The translations under genes and the position numbers were made by a program. From Nocardia australiensis (GTDB taxonomy: Bacteria; Actinomycetota; Actinomycetes; Mycobacteriales; Mycobacteriaceae), in the NCBI RefSeq assembly GCF_020733705.1, contig NZ_JAJFZM010000003.1, forward strand, positions 247,534-311,533: DNA of 64,000 nucleotides, read 5' to 3'. The notes under the pieces were generated by a model. That model was not told where the DNA came from and did not search any database. It worked only from the letters and a program-made list of their open reading frames with translations. Shown here piece after piece: positions 26,570-36,089 of the stretch; the stretch's first letter is position 1; each line of letters begins with the position of its first letter.

Positions 26570-27295
26570 ATGTTCTACTGGCTGCTGAAGTACGTGCTGC
26601 TGGGACCGTTCATGCATCTCTACAACAGGCCCATCGTCGAGGGTGTGGAGAATATTCCGGCGGACGGTCCGGCGATTATGGCGGGCAATCATCTATCCTT
26701 CGCCGATTGGCTTTTCGCGCCGCTACTGAGTCCGCGTCGCATCAACTATCTGGCCAAGGCCGAGTACTTCAACACCCCGGGCATCAAGGGTGCGTTCCAG
26801 AAGTGGTTCTTCACCACCTCCGGCCAGTTCCCGATCGATCGCACCGGCGCCGACGCGGCCGAGGACGCTCTCAACGCGGCCCGCAAGCTGCTCGACCAGG
26901 GACGACTGGTCGGGCTCTACCCGGAGGGCACTCGCTCCCCCGACGGCCGTCTCTACAAGGGCAAGACCGGCCTGGCCCGCCTCGCGCTCGAGACCGGTGT
27001 TCCGGTGATCCCGGTCGCCGTGATCGGCACCGACGATGTCAGCCCACCCGGCCCGTTCCGCTGGCGCCGCCACAAGGTCACGGTCAAGTTCGGCACCCCC
27101 ATCGACTTCTCCCGCTACGAAGGCATGGGCGGTAACCGTTTCGTCGAACGCTCGGTCACCGACGAGGTCATGTACGAACTCATGCAACTCGGCGGCCAGG
27201 AATACGTCGACGTCTACGCGGCCAGCCTCAAGAAAGGTGTCCCCAGCGGCAACCGCCCCGACGCCACTCGCATCCCGGAGACCGCCGCCAGCTGA
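26570..27295 (+). CDS. 1-acyl-sn-glycerol-3-phosphate acyltransferase (PlsC family, Rv2182c-like)
   Basis: 241 aa from ATG 26570, preceded by AAAGGA with 6-nt spacing. The PlsC motifs are present: NHLSFAD (HX4D), then LYPEGTRSPDGRLYKGKTG, and the later GVPVIPVAVIGTD. It acylates lysophosphatidic acid to phosphatidic acid at the membrane; the N-terminal FYWLLKYVLLGPFMH is a hydrophobic membrane-association segment. It follows the ROK kinase by 108 nt and ends in a hairpin, closing the pimB' block. Confidence 0.9.
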   Translation: MFYWLLKYVLLGPFMHLYNRPIVEGVENIPADGPAIMAGNHLSFADWLFAPLLSPRRINYLAKAEYFNTPGIKGAFQKWFFTTSGQFPIDRTGADAAEDALNAARKLLDQGRLVGLYPEGTRSPDGRLYKGKTGLARLALETGVPVIPVAVIGTDDVSPPGPFRWRRHKVTVKFGTPIDFSRYEGMGGNRFVERSVTDEVMYELMQLGGQEYVDVYAASLKKGVPSGNRPDATRIPETAAS

Positions 27296-27314
27296 TCGGT
27301 GCGTCCAGCTGCGA

Positions 27315-27350
27315 TACCGCCTCCGCCGCCACCTGGCGCCGGAGGCGGTA
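27315..27350 (+). terminator. Hairpin after PlsC gene
   Basis: An 11-bp stem (27315-27325 with 27340-27350, TACCGCCTCCG) with a 14-nt loop, 19 nt after the stop codon and followed by CCCGTTTCAG. Confidence 0.6.
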
Positions 27351-27610
27351 CCCGTTTCAGCGCCCGTGACGATCTCGGTCTGGTCAGAGTTGTGGCGCGA
27401 CGCCCCGACTTCCTCGACCGGAGCGTCGCACCTGGCACCGATGGCCTTCGTCAACTGCCGTGACGCCTCGTAAGAGGTTACGCCGCAACCACTTCGGCGG
27501 TGTCGATTCTCCACGCAAACTCCCGTGGCCCGCCGTGGCGTGCGTTCGATTTGATCAACCCGACCACAATCGTTCACCCCCCGTTGAGCTCGTTGCGCAA
27601 GGGTTGCCTC

Positions 27611-29185
27611 ATGAATTTTGGTGGTTCGGACCTCGGTGTCTCCCGGCGCACCCTGCTGCGCGCCTCCGCTGCTGGACTGGTGACGGCTCCCGCGCTTGCC
27701 GCCTGCTCGACGAATGACGGGCCCGCGTTGGTCCGCCAACGCCCAAACCTCACCCACGGCGTCGCGGTCGGTGACCCACGCGGCGACGGCGCGCTGATCT
27801 GGGCACGCTCGGACCAACCCGCGACGCTCATCGTGGAGACCGCGGCAACCGAGTCCTTCGCCGACGCCAAACGTTTCACCGGACCCGAGCTCACCCCCGC
27901 GAGCGACGGCACCGGACGCATCAGGGTAGCGGGGTTGCCACCAGGGCAGCTGGTGCATTATCGGGTGACGCTGGCCGGCGAGGACGGCGCGACTTCGGAG
28001 CCGCTGACGGGCGTCTTCCGGACCACACCGGCCGCCGCCGCCGATATCAAGCTGCTGTGGTCGGGTGACGTCGTCGGCCAGGGCTACGGCATCAATCCAG
28101 AACTCGGCGGCATGAAGATCTTCTCCGCCATGGCCGCGCGGGACCCGCACCTGTTCATCCACTCGGGCGACAGCATCTACGCCGACGGCCCGCTTAAGGA
28201 ATCGGTGACGCTGCCCGACGGCCGGATCTGGCGCAATGTCGTGTCCGAACCGAAAAGCGCTGTCGCCCAGACCCTCGACCAGTTCCGCGGCAACTTCGCA
28301 TACAACCTCACCGACGACAACTACCGCCGCTTCAACAGTTCGGTCGCCCAGATCGTGCAGTGGGACGATCACGAGACCGTCAACAACTGGTACCCCGGCG
28401 GTCTGGTCGCCGAGACCAAGGGCTACTCCGAGCGCAGCATGGACACCCTGTCCTCGCGCTCCTGGCAAGCGTTCCACGAATGGATGCCGTTGGAGCCGTC
28501 GGAAGCGGTGGACGGGCGCATCTACCGCAAGATCTCCTACGGCCCGCTGCTCGACGTCTTCGTGTTGGACATGCGGACCTACAAGGACACCAACGACGCC
28601 GATAACGGCCCAAGCGGACGCGTTTTCGGTCCGGCACAGACCAAGTGGCTCATCGAGGGCCTACGCGACTCCAGGGCCACCTGGAAGATCGTCGCCAACG
28701 ACCTCCCGCTCGGCCTCGTCATCAAGGATGGCGAGCAAGTGAACACCGCCGCCTTCGAGGGCGTGGCCAATGCCGACCCCGGAGCGCCGTCGGGCCGCGA
28801 AACCGAGATCGCCCAGGTACTTTCGTCGATCAAGGCCAACAAGGTCGGCGGTGTCGTATGGCTGACCGCGGACGTGCATTACACCGCGGCGCATCACTAT
28901 GCCCCGGAACGCGCGGCCTTCACCGACTTCGACGATTTCTGGGAGTTCGTCTCCGGACCGCTCAACGCGGGCGCGTTCGGCCCCAACGATCTGGACGCGA
29001 CATTCGGTCCGCAAGCGGTGTTCGTGCATGCTCCGCCGACACAGAATGCCGCACCGCTCGACGGCGCGTTCCAACATTTCGGTGAGGTCCTGATCGATGG
29101 CAAGTCAAGAGACCTGACGGTCAATTTGTGCGATGCCACCGGATCAGTGCTGTTCAGCCAGCGGCTTTCGCCGCCGATCCGTTGA
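27611..29185 (+). CDS. PhoD-like alkaline phosphatase, Tat-exported lipoprotein
   Basis: 524 aa from ATG 27611 (AAGGG 7 nt upstream). The N-terminus has the twin-arginine motif SRRTLLRASAAG followed by a lipobox ending ALAAC, so it is exported folded and lipid-anchored. An N-terminal Fn3-like PhoD domain (HGVAVGDPRGDGALIWAR) precedes the metallophosphatase domain: HSGDSIYADG, VQWDDHETVNNW and TADVHYTAAHH supply metal ligands. It is expected to hydrolyse phosphodiesters or phosphate esters outside the cell, possibly lipid or teichoic-type substrates. Located between the acyltransferase and an FAD oxidoreductase; no Pho-box was identified. Confidence 0.88.
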   Translation: MNFGGSDLGVSRRTLLRASAAGLVTAPALAACSTNDGPALVRQRPNLTHGVAVGDPRGDGALIWARSDQPATLIVETAATESFADAKRFTGPELTPASDGTGRIRVAGLPPGQLVHYRVTLAGEDGATSEPLTGVFRTTPAAAADIKLLWSGDVVGQGYGINPELGGMKIFSAMAARDPHLFIHSGDSIYADGPLKESVTLPDGRIWRNVVSEPKSAVAQTLDQFRGNFAYNLTDDNYRRFNSSVAQIVQWDDHETVNNWYPGGLVAETKGYSERSMDTLSSRSWQAFHEWMPLEPSEAVDGRIYRKISYGPLLDVFVLDMRTYKDTNDADNGPSGRVFGPAQTKWLIEGLRDSRATWKIVANDLPLGLVIKDGEQVNTAAFEGVANADPGAPSGRETEIAQVLSSIKANKVGGVVWLTADVHYTAAHHYAPERAAFTDFDDFWEFVSGPLNAGAFGPNDLDATFGPQAVFVHAPPTQNAAPLDGAFQHFGEVLIDGKSRDLTVNLCDATGSVLFSQRLSPPIR

Positions 29186-29224
29186 GCTCCGAGATCGGTC
29201 GAGCATCGGAGAGCGCGCTGTGGT

Positions 29225-29230
29225 TAGCTT
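29225..29230 (+). promoter_or_regulatory. -10 hexamer TAGCTT of leaderless FAD oxidoreductase gene
   Basis: TAGCTT is 6 nt before ATG 29237 with no ribosome binding site. Confidence 0.5.
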
Positions 29231-29236
29231 CGTGCC

Positions 29237-30514
29237 ATGAGCACGCCGCAGTCTGTCGCCGCCGAAGAGTATCTACCCCGAGACACCGCGGATGTCGTTC
29301 GCACTGTGCGGGATTCGCGCACCCGCGTCGAGAGCCTCACGATTCGTGGTGGCGAGCCGATCGATGATGGTCTGTCGCTACCCGATCAGCGCACGGTGGT
29401 TTCGCTGCGGCGGATGAACTCGGTTCTCGATATCAATCTCGGCAAGCGCACCGTACGGGTGCAGGCGGGCGCCAAGCTCTCCGATATCGACCGCAGGCTC
29501 GGCGCGCACGGCCTCGGCCTGCCGATCGTCGGCGACCACCGCGATATCACCGCGGGCGGATTCGCGTCGGTCGGCGGCGTCAGCACCGCATCGCACAAGT
29601 ACGGCATGTTCATCGACCGGATCGTGGATCTGGAGTACGTGGACCCGGACGGACGCATCGGCACCTGCGGGCGTGCCCACCACAGCGAGCGGTTCCATCG
29701 CATCCTCGGTGCCGGCGGACGCGCGGGCATCATCACCGCGCTGACGCTGGACACGGTCGATATCGATAAGGACCACACCTGGCTGACCACCGAAGCCGAC
29801 CGTTTCCTGGATTTCGACTCCTTCGTCGAGCACGCCTACGCCGAGACCGTCCGGCCCGGCAATGCGGTGCTGCAGGTCGGCCGCTGGGTCGATACCGCGC
29901 CACTGAAGGTGTCACGACCCGTCGGCACCGGCCACGTCCAGCTGGGCACGGTGCGCTTCGGTCAGTGGTCGAGCCTCTACCCCACCACCCCGACCAGGTC
30001 GCTGCGTGCGCGCCGCGAGGTCGGTACCAGGACCAGAAAGTCATTGGGCGTCATCGCCTCCGCGGCAGGCGGTCGCGCGGGCACTCCGGTACGCAACGCC
30101 GCGGCGGGCGCGCTGATGTTCGCACCAAAAGTGCTGACGTTGCGCGACGCGGAGTACCTCGCCGACACCGTGATCAGCTCGTCGGAACGTGGCCCCGCCT
30201 ACCGAGTTGCCGTTTTCGCGCCGCTGTCGCGCTATACGTCGGTGTTCTATCGACTCCATGACCTGTTCGCCGGACACCGTGAGCGCACCGGCTGCTTCAC
30301 CGTCATCTCCGCGATGACCTACGGCGTGCGCTCGAAGCAGCTGCGCGCTGAGGCCGCCGCACACGGCCTGCCCGCCGAGGACCACGGCCTGATCACCTTC
30401 ACCTGCCGACTGCGCCCGACGGCGCTGCCCTCGGAACTGCTGCGTGACATCGTCTCCGGCATCGACGAGATCTGCCAATCCGAGCAGGCCCTTCGCTACG
30501 ACTCCGCGGAGTAG
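29237..30514 (+). CDS. FAD-binding (PCMH/VAO-type) oxidoreductase
   Basis: 425 aa. The N-terminal half has the PCMH-type FAD-binding pattern: LTIRGGEPIDDG, VVSLRRMNSVLDI, VRVQAGAKLSDIDRRLGAHG, and the flavin loop DITAGGFASVGGVSTASHKYGM. The C-terminal half should form the substrate cap but shows no motif I can assign. No signal peptide. The family oxidises alcohols, sugars or aldehydes; the substrate here is unknown. The nearest actinobacterial relatives include aldonolactone oxidase and decaprenyl-ribose oxidase-type enzymes, but no specific identity is claimed. Leaderless start at 29237; a 54-bp palindrome follows the stop. Confidence 0.8.
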   Translation: MSTPQSVAAEEYLPRDTADVVRTVRDSRTRVESLTIRGGEPIDDGLSLPDQRTVVSLRRMNSVLDINLGKRTVRVQAGAKLSDIDRRLGAHGLGLPIVGDHRDITAGGFASVGGVSTASHKYGMFIDRIVDLEYVDPDGRIGTCGRAHHSERFHRILGAGGRAGIITALTLDTVDIDKDHTWLTTEADRFLDFDSFVEHAYAETVRPGNAVLQVGRWVDTAPLKVSRPVGTGHVQLGTVRFGQWSSLYPTTPTRSLRARREVGTRTRKSLGVIASAAGGRAGTPVRNAAAGALMFAPKVLTLRDAEYLADTVISSSERGPAYRVAVFAPLSRYTSVFYRLHDLFAGHRERTGCFTVISAMTYGVRSKQLRAEAAAHGLPAEDHGLITFTCRLRPTALPSELLRDIVSGIDEICQSEQALRYDSAE

Positions 30515-30520
30515 GGCTTC

Positions 30521-30574
30521 CACTGACACCAAAGCGCCCCACTGGATATCCAGTGGGGCGCTTTGGTGTCAGTG
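30521..30574. terminator. Perfect 54-bp palindrome, bidirectional terminator
   Basis: Bases 30521-30547 are exactly complementary to 30548-30574 (27 bp, no loop; centre GGATATCC). It lies between the convergent FAD oxidoreductase (stop 30514) and ctaF (stop 30583), so it can fold in either transcript. Confidence 0.8.
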
Positions 30575-30582
30575 CTTGTGGC

Positions 30583-30999
30583 TCAGTGCTTTTCGGGGCC
30601 GAGGTAGTACTCGAACACCAGGCCCGCGGAGGCGGCGAGGACACACGCCACGCCGACGCCGATCAACCAGAACTGGAAGAACGCCAGGCCGAGTGCGGTG
30701 ACCGCACCGGCCGCGGCCAGCGTGATGGGCCACGGGCTGCCGGGCGAGAAGAAGCCGAGATCGCCTGCGCCGTCCACGATCTCGGCGTCTTCGTAGTCTT
30801 CGGGACGCAGGTCGAGGCGACGTGCGACGAAGCGGAAGTAGGTGCCGATAATCAGTGACAGGCCGGCGGTGAGCACGGTGGCGGTGGTACCCGCCCACTC
30901 GACGCCGGTGCGTGACTGCCCGGTGAAGTAGCCGTACACGATTGCCACGATGACGAAGAACACCGTGAGCAGCTCGAAAATCCGCGCTTCGATCTTCAT
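30583..30999 (-). CDS. ctaF: Cytochrome c oxidase subunit IV, actinobacterial type
   Basis: 138 aa with four membrane helices (starting at FELLTVFFVIVAI, ATVLTAGLSLIIG, ITLAAAGAVTALG and IGVGVACVLAASAG). The loop RFVARRLDLRPEDYEDAEI and GDLGFFSPGSPWP are diagnostic of the actinobacterial subunit IV (Rv2199c). A small structural subunit of the aa3 oxidase. It follows ctaC by 13 nt with GAGGAC upstream and is probably co-transcribed with it. Confidence 0.94.
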   Translation of the reverse strand: MKIEARIFELLTVFFVIVAIVYGYFTGQSRTGVEWAGTTATVLTAGLSLIIGTYFRFVARRLDLRPEDYEDAEIVDGAGDLGFFSPGSPWPITLAAAGAVTALGLAFFQFWLIGVGVACVLAASAGLVFEYYLGPEKH

Positions 31000-31012
31000 G
31001 TCAGATCAGTCC

Positions 31013-32146
31013 TCACTTGCTGTCGGCCGCGGCCGCGCTCTTGGTCGTGCGGTCGGTGTTGAACGGCTGCGTTGAGGTGGAGACAGGGGACTCACCGATG
31101 GACTCGAGCGCCTGGGCGTTGGTCTTCCCCGCCTTCCGTGCGTCGATGTACTTGGTGAACTTCTCCGGCGTGACCGCACGGACCTCGAAGTTCATCATCG
31201 AGTGGAAGGTGCCGCACATTTCCGCGCAGCGGCCGACGAACGCGCCTTCCTTCTCGATCTTGGTGATCTGGAAGATGTTGTCCGAATGGTTTTCCTTCGG
31301 GTTCGGCATGACGTCGCGCTTGAAAAGGAACTCCGGCACCCAGAAGGAGTGGACCACATCGGCGGCGGTCAGCTGGAACTCGATGGTCTTGTCGGTCGGC
31401 AGCACCAGCACCGGAACCTCGGTGCTGGAACCGACGGTCTCGATCTTGTCGTAGTGCAGGTAGGACAGGATGTCGTTGGCCGGCTTGCCGTGCAGCGGAC
31501 CCGGCTGCGGGTGACCGTCCTTGGTCAGCTCCTTGTACTCCTGGAGCTGCTCCTGGTTCGCGGCCTCGAGCTCAGTATTGATGCCGTCATACTTGAAGCC
31601 ATCCTTGAAGTCCACATTGCGGTAGCCGAACTTCCAGTTCCACTGGAACGCGGTCACGTCGACGGTGACATCCGGGTCGCTCACCTTCTCGTGCACGTAG
31701 TTCTGCACGACGACGGTGAAGTAGAACAGCACCGCGATGATCAGAAACGGGACCGCGGTGTAGGTCAGCTCCAGCGGCACGTTATAGCCGGTCTGGCGCG
31801 GGAACTCCGGGGAGTCCTTCTTCTTGCGGTGGAATGCGATGGTCCAGAACGTCAGACCCCACACCAGCACGCCCATCGCCAATGCGGCAACGATCGACCA
31901 GGTCCACAGCTCCCGCATTCGGGTCGCCTGCGGGGTGATGCCCGAGGGCCAGCCGAACCGAAGCCATGGACTGTCGATCGAGCAGCCCGAGACGAGCATC
32001 GCGGTAATGCCCAAAGACACCGCCAGTCCGGTCCGCCGAAGGATACGGCCGAGGGGACGGCGAGCCGGCGAAGCCGGTGGGGTGGGTGAGCTCAGCCGAC
32101 CCCTGACGGGTCGTGCCCCGATCTCTTCGCTCGCCTTGTGCGCCAC
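31013..32146 (-). CDS. ctaC: Cytochrome c oxidase subunit II
   Basis: 377 aa from GTG 32146, chosen because AGGAAGG lies 7 nt upstream; GTG 32152 is an alternative, and the longer frame has no family sequence. After a cytoplasmic Pro-rich tail comes a signal/lipobox (GITAMLVSGC), two membrane helices, and the periplasmic CuA domain. CuA ligands are visible in ADVVHSFWVPEF and CAEMCGTFHSMM. An actinobacteria-specific insert (QEQLQEYKELTKDGHPQPGP) lies in the CuA domain. It takes electrons from QcrC and feeds the oxidase. Confidence 0.95.
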   Translation of the reverse strand: MAHKASEEIGARPVRGRLSSPTPPASPARRPLGRILRRTGLAVSLGITAMLVSGCSIDSPWLRFGWPSGITPQATRMRELWTWSIVAALAMGVLVWGLTFWTIAFHRKKKDSPEFPRQTGYNVPLELTYTAVPFLIIAVLFYFTVVVQNYVHEKVSDPDVTVDVTAFQWNWKFGYRNVDFKDGFKYDGINTELEAANQEQLQEYKELTKDGHPQPGPLHGKPANDILSYLHYDKIETVGSSTEVPVLVLPTDKTIEFQLTAADVVHSFWVPEFLFKRDVMPNPKENHSDNIFQITKIEKEGAFVGRCAEMCGTFHSMMNFEVRAVTPEKFTKYIDARKAGKTNAQALESIGESPVSTSTQPFNTDRTTKSAAAADSK

Positions 32147-32555
32147 GCTCACGCCTTCCTGGTCGCCACACATTCCGACATTGCACCGCCGGGGTTGCGA
32201 TCGCCCCGACGCTACGTTCAAGCACATCTCAGACCTTCGTTGTGTTCGCCGCGCTTTTGCGCACGCACCACCTGAGAATGGCCTGAGTACTACGCAGCGT
32301 AGACCAAACCGGTGCCTCGTTTGACGTCGGGTCGTATTCGACACTCCGCCGATCCCGGCCGGTACACCTCTACCTGCACGTCACGTTCACGCCAGCGCGG
32401 CAAATGCCCTGTATACGGTGCGCACCACGCATCTATTCGGGCCGTGCGGCATACTCGGACACTATATTTCGACCGCTGCGCTCCAACCCCGGGGAGCAGC
32501 TCGCCACCATTGAGGGTGTGCGCCCCGCAATATAGGAAATGAGGTTGCCGACGCC
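32147..32555. other. Divergent promoter region between ctaC and asnB
   Basis: About 410 bp with no credible gene. It must contain both promoters; TATAGG near 32531 precedes asnB. I saw no repeat, riboswitch or clear operator. Confidence 0.55.
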
Positions 32556-34499
32556 GTGTGTGGACTGCTCGGATTTCTGACATCTGACGTCGCAGCTCCG
32601 GACACCGTGGAGCGGGTGTACGACGCGCTGCACTGCGTTCGGCACCGCGGCCCGGACGAGCGCGGCACCTGGCACGACGACCACCTGATCTTCGGCTTCA
32701 ACCGGCTGTCGATCATCGACATCGAACACTCGCACCAGCCGCTGCGCTGGGGCCCATCGGAAAACCCGCAACGCTATGCCCTCACCTTCAACGGCGAGAT
32801 CTACAACTACCTGGAACTGCGCGACGAGCTGACGCGGGCGCACGCGACCGAATTCGTGGACGGCAAGATTTTCCAGACCGAGGGTGACAGCGAGGCGATC
32901 GTTGCCGCGTTCCACTACTGGGGCCCCGAGGCGGTTCGCCGGTTACGCGGCATGTTCGCCTTCGCGATCTGGGACACCGAGGAACAGAGCCTGTTCCTGG
33001 CTCGCGATCCGTTCGGCATCAAGCCGCTGTTCCTGGCCACCGGCCCCGGCGGCACCGCATTCGGTAGCGAGAAGAAGAGCCTGGTGGAGTTGCTGCCCGC
33101 GCTCGGCCGCAGCGATAGGCTCGATCCACGTGCGCTGGAGCACTACACGGTGCTGCAGTACGTGCCGGAGCCGGAGACGCTGCACGCCGATATCCGCAGG
33201 CTCGAATCCGGCAGCTACGCCACCGTGCGGCAGGGCGAGGCGCCGAAGACGACCCGCTACTTCAACCCGAAGTTCCAGGTCCGCCCGTTCGCGCCGGGCA
33301 CGGCGGCCGCGCGTTACCGCGAGATCGCCGAGGCCATGGAGGACTCGGTCGCCAAGCACATGCGCGCCGACGTCACCGTCGGCTCGTTCCTGTCCGGCGG
33401 TATCGACTCCACCGCGGTTGCCGCGCTGGCCATGCGCCACAACCCGAACCTGATCACCTTCACCAGCTGCTTCGAGCGCGAGGGCTACTCCGAGGCGGAT
33501 GTGGCCGCGGAAACCGCCGAGGCGATCGGGGCACGGCACGTCATCAAAACTGTCTCCCCCGCCGAGTTCGCCGCCTCGATTCCCGAAATCGTGTGGTACC
33601 TCGACGATCCGGTCGCCGATCCGGCGCTGGTTCCGCTGTATTTCGTGGCGAAGGAAGCGCGCAAGCACGTCAAGGTGGTGCTCTCCGGCGAAGGCGCCGA
33701 CGAGCTGTTCGGCGGGTACACCATCTATCGGGAGCCGTTGTCGCTGAAGCCTTTCGAGCGCCTGCCCAAGGGGCTGCGCCGGTTGGCCGGCAAGCTATCG
33801 GACCGGATTCCGGAAGGAACCCGAGGTAAGAGCCTGCTGCACCGCGGCTCGCTGCCCCTCGAGGAGCGCTACTACGGCAATGCCCGCAGCTTCAGCGACG
33901 CGCAACTGCGTGCCGTGCTGCGCGAATTCCGGCCGGAATGGACCCACCAGGACGTCACCGCCCCCATCTACGCGCAGTCGCGCGGCTGGGACCCCGTGGC
34001 GCGCATGCAACACCTCGACCTGTTCACCTGGCTGCGTGGCGACATCCTGGTCAAGGCCGACAAGATGACCATGGCCAACTCACTGGAGTTGCGGGTGCCT
34101 TTCCTGGACACCGAGGTGCTGAACGTAGCCGAGGGACTGCCCTACGAGCAGAAGATCACCAGTGAAACCACCAAATACGCGCTGCGCCAGGCACTAGAGG
34201 GCATCGTCCCCCCGCATGTGCTGCACCGCGCCAAGCTCGGTTTCCCGGTCCCGCTGCGGCATTGGCTGCGCGGCGAGGAACTCTACGACTGGGCCCAGCA
34301 GACCATCGCCGAATCGCAGACCGATCACCTGCTGGACAAGGGCACCATCAAGGGCATGCTCGAGGATCATCGGGCCGGGCGCGGCGACCACAGTCGCCGC
34401 CTGTGGACCCTGCTGGTCTTCATGATCTGGCACGGCATCTTCGTCGAGAACCGCATCGTCCCCGAGATTCAGGAGCCGGTCTATCCGGTCTCGCTGTAA
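32556..34499 (+). CDS. asnB: Asparagine synthase (glutamine-hydrolysing)
   Basis: 647 aa. After the GTG initiator comes Cys2 (CGLLGF), the N-terminal nucleophile of class II glutamine amidotransferases; RHRGPDERG, NGEIYNY and EGDSEA follow. The synthetase domain has the PP-loop SFLSGGIDSTAVAAL and the later GEGADELFGGY. It converts aspartate, glutamine and ATP to asparagine. Length and the ctaC neighbour match M. tuberculosis Rv2201. Some actinobacterial AsnB proteins amidate mDAP instead, so the exact substrate remains inferred. A terminator follows. Confidence 0.92.
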   Translation: MCGLLGFLTSDVAAPDTVERVYDALHCVRHRGPDERGTWHDDHLIFGFNRLSIIDIEHSHQPLRWGPSENPQRYALTFNGEIYNYLELRDELTRAHATEFVDGKIFQTEGDSEAIVAAFHYWGPEAVRRLRGMFAFAIWDTEEQSLFLARDPFGIKPLFLATGPGGTAFGSEKKSLVELLPALGRSDRLDPRALEHYTVLQYVPEPETLHADIRRLESGSYATVRQGEAPKTTRYFNPKFQVRPFAPGTAAARYREIAEAMEDSVAKHMRADVTVGSFLSGGIDSTAVAALAMRHNPNLITFTSCFEREGYSEADVAAETAEAIGARHVIKTVSPAEFAASIPEIVWYLDDPVADPALVPLYFVAKEARKHVKVVLSGEGADELFGGYTIYREPLSLKPFERLPKGLRRLAGKLSDRIPEGTRGKSLLHRGSLPLEERYYGNARSFSDAQLRAVLREFRPEWTHQDVTAPIYAQSRGWDPVARMQHLDLFTWLRGDILVKADKMTMANSLELRVPFLDTEVLNVAEGLPYEQKITSETTKYALRQALEGIVPPHVLHRAKLGFPVPLRHWLRGEELYDWAQQTIAESQTDHLLDKGTIKGMLEDHRAGRGDHSRRLWTLLVFMIWHGIFVENRIVPEIQEPVYPVSL

Positions 34500-34506
34500 A
34501 ACGACA

Positions 34507-34540
34507 GCGGCCCACCCGCCGATTACGACGGGTGGGCCGC
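34507..34540. terminator. Hairpin between asnB and adoK
   Basis: A 12-bp perfect stem GCGGCCCACCCG (34507-34518 with 34529-34540), 10-nt loop, then GTCAGTTTC. It serves the convergent asnB and adoK. Confidence 0.75.
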
Positions 34541-34557
34541 GTCAGTTTCGCGACGGA

Positions 34558-35526
34558 CTACAGCAGTGGCTCGAGGTCCGAAGCCGCCTGCGCGCCATAG
34601 GCATTCGCGAGACGCTCCAACGCGTCATCCTTATTCAGGCTCCATTCCTGGGTGCCCATGGTTTCCAGAACCAGCACGGCGATCAGCGAGCCCAGCTGCG
34701 CCGCGCGCTCCAGGCTCAGACCCGCGGTATGGCCAGTGAGGAAGCCTGCGCGGAAGGCGTCGCCGACGCCGGTGGGCTCGACCTTCTTCGTCTCGGGGAC
34801 CACACCGACCCGCACCTCGGTGCCGTCACGGTCGACGATCAGCACGCCGTCGGCACCGAGGGTGGTGACGCGAATACCGACGTGACGCGCGATCTCGTCC
34901 TCACTGAGGCCGGTCTTCTGCAGCAGCAGCGCCCACTCGTACTTATTGGTGAAAAGGTAAGCGGCGCCGTCGATCAGCGAAATCGCCTGATCGCCGTCGA
35001 GACGGGCCAGTTGCTGGGACGGGTCGGCGGCGAACGGGATGCCGAGATCGCGGCTCTGCGCGGTATGTAGCAGCATCGCGTCGGGATCGTTGGCGCCGAC
35101 GAGCACCAGTTCCAGCTCGTGTTCTTCGGCGAGATCGGCGATCGCGATATCGTGGGCCTCGCTCATCGCGCCGGGATAGAACGACGCGATCTGTGCCATA
35201 TCGTCATCAGTCGTGCACACGAAGCGCGCGGTGTGCGCGCGGTCGGAGATCTTGACGCCACCGCAGTCGACACCGTGTGCTTCCAACCAGGCGCGGTATT
35301 CGGCGAAATCGGCGCCCACCGCGCCGACGAGTAGCGGTGTGCGATTCAGTAGGCCCATGGCGTAGGTGATATTGCCCGCGACCCCACCGCGCCGGATCTG
35401 CAGATCATCGACAAGGAAGCTCAACGACACATGGTCGAGCTGGTCGGCCAACAACGCGTCGGCGAATCGTCCGGGGAAACGCATCAAATGGTCGGTGGCA
35501 ATCGATGCCGATACTGCGATAGTCAC
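34558..35526 (-). CDS. adoK: Adenosine kinase / PfkB-family carbohydrate kinase (Rv2202c-like)
   Basis: 322 aa ribokinase-fold kinase. RRGGVAGNITYAMGLL (substrate lid), VCTTDDDMAQIASFYPGAM, and the catalytic anion-hole motif PTGVGDAFRAGFLTG with its Asp near residue 263 are present. M. tuberculosis Rv2202c is an adenosine kinase of the PfkB type with matching length (324 aa) and neighbours, so adenosine phosphorylation to AMP is the best call; other PfkB substrates are possible. Start is GTG 35526. Confidence 0.88.
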   Translation of the reverse strand: MTIAVSASIATDHLMRFPGRFADALLADQLDHVSLSFLVDDLQIRRGGVAGNITYAMGLLNRTPLLVGAVGADFAEYRAWLEAHGVDCGGVKISDRAHTARFVCTTDDDMAQIASFYPGAMSEAHDIAIADLAEEHELELVLVGANDPDAMLLHTAQSRDLGIPFAADPSQQLARLDGDQAISLIDGAAYLFTNKYEWALLLQKTGLSEDEIARHVGIRVTTLGADGVLIVDRDGTEVRVGVVPETKKVEPTGVGDAFRAGFLTGHTAGLSLERAAQLGSLIAVLVLETMGTQEWSLNKDDALERLANAYGAQAASDLEPLL

Positions 35527-35738
35527 GAGGCTCGCGGTCCTTAGCTGTCGACAGGAACATCACCGAAGTGGAACCCTCGGCGGCGACTTCACCGTATCAA
35601 TAACAACATCCGCCGAACATCGACAACCGTTCCGGCAAGCCCTCTATACAACAGACGGCGGGCCCACAGCGCGATCCAGCAACACCCGAAGTGTGCGGAC
35701 GCGTGCGGGCCCAGCCGGGTCGGTCAGCCGACCGCTCG

Positions 35739-36089
35739 TCAGTTGAACGAGTCGCCGCAGGCGCAGGAGCCCGTGGCATTGGGGTTATCGATCGTGAAGC
35801 CCTGCTTCTCGATGGTGTCGACGAAATCGATCGAGGCACCCTGTACGTAGGGCGCGCTCATGCGGTCGACCGCCAGCGAGACGCCACCGAAGTCGGCGAC
35901 GAGGTCGCCGTCGAGTGAGCGGTCGTCGAAGAACAGCTGGTAGCGCAGGCCGGCACAACCACCCGGCTGTACGGCGATCCGCAGCGCCAGGTCGTCGCGA
36001 CCCTCCTGGTCCAGCAGCGCCTTCGCCTTGGCTGCGGCGGCCTCGGTCAGCGTCGCACCATGGGTTTCGGTCTCGTTCTGCACAGTCAT
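35739..36089 (-). CDS. A-type iron-sulfur carrier/assembly protein (HesB/IscA family)
   Basis: 116 aa from ATG 36089, with AGGAG 5-6 nt upstream. The three conserved Cys are in PGGCAGLRYQ and GSCACGDSF, with the preceding LRIAVQPGG and SAPYVQGASIDFVD typical of A-type carriers (ErpA/IscA). It delivers [2Fe-2S] or [4Fe-4S] clusters to target proteins; LipA and QcrA in this window are possible clients, which is inference. Rv2204c is the M. tuberculosis counterpart. The frame is open upstream, but that part is not family sequence. Confidence 0.92.
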   Translation of the reverse strand: MTVQNETETHGATLTEAAAAKAKALLDQEGRDDLALRIAVQPGGCAGLRYQLFFDDRSLDGDLVADFGGVSLAVDRMSAPYVQGASIDFVDTIEKQGFTIDNPNATGSCACGDSFN

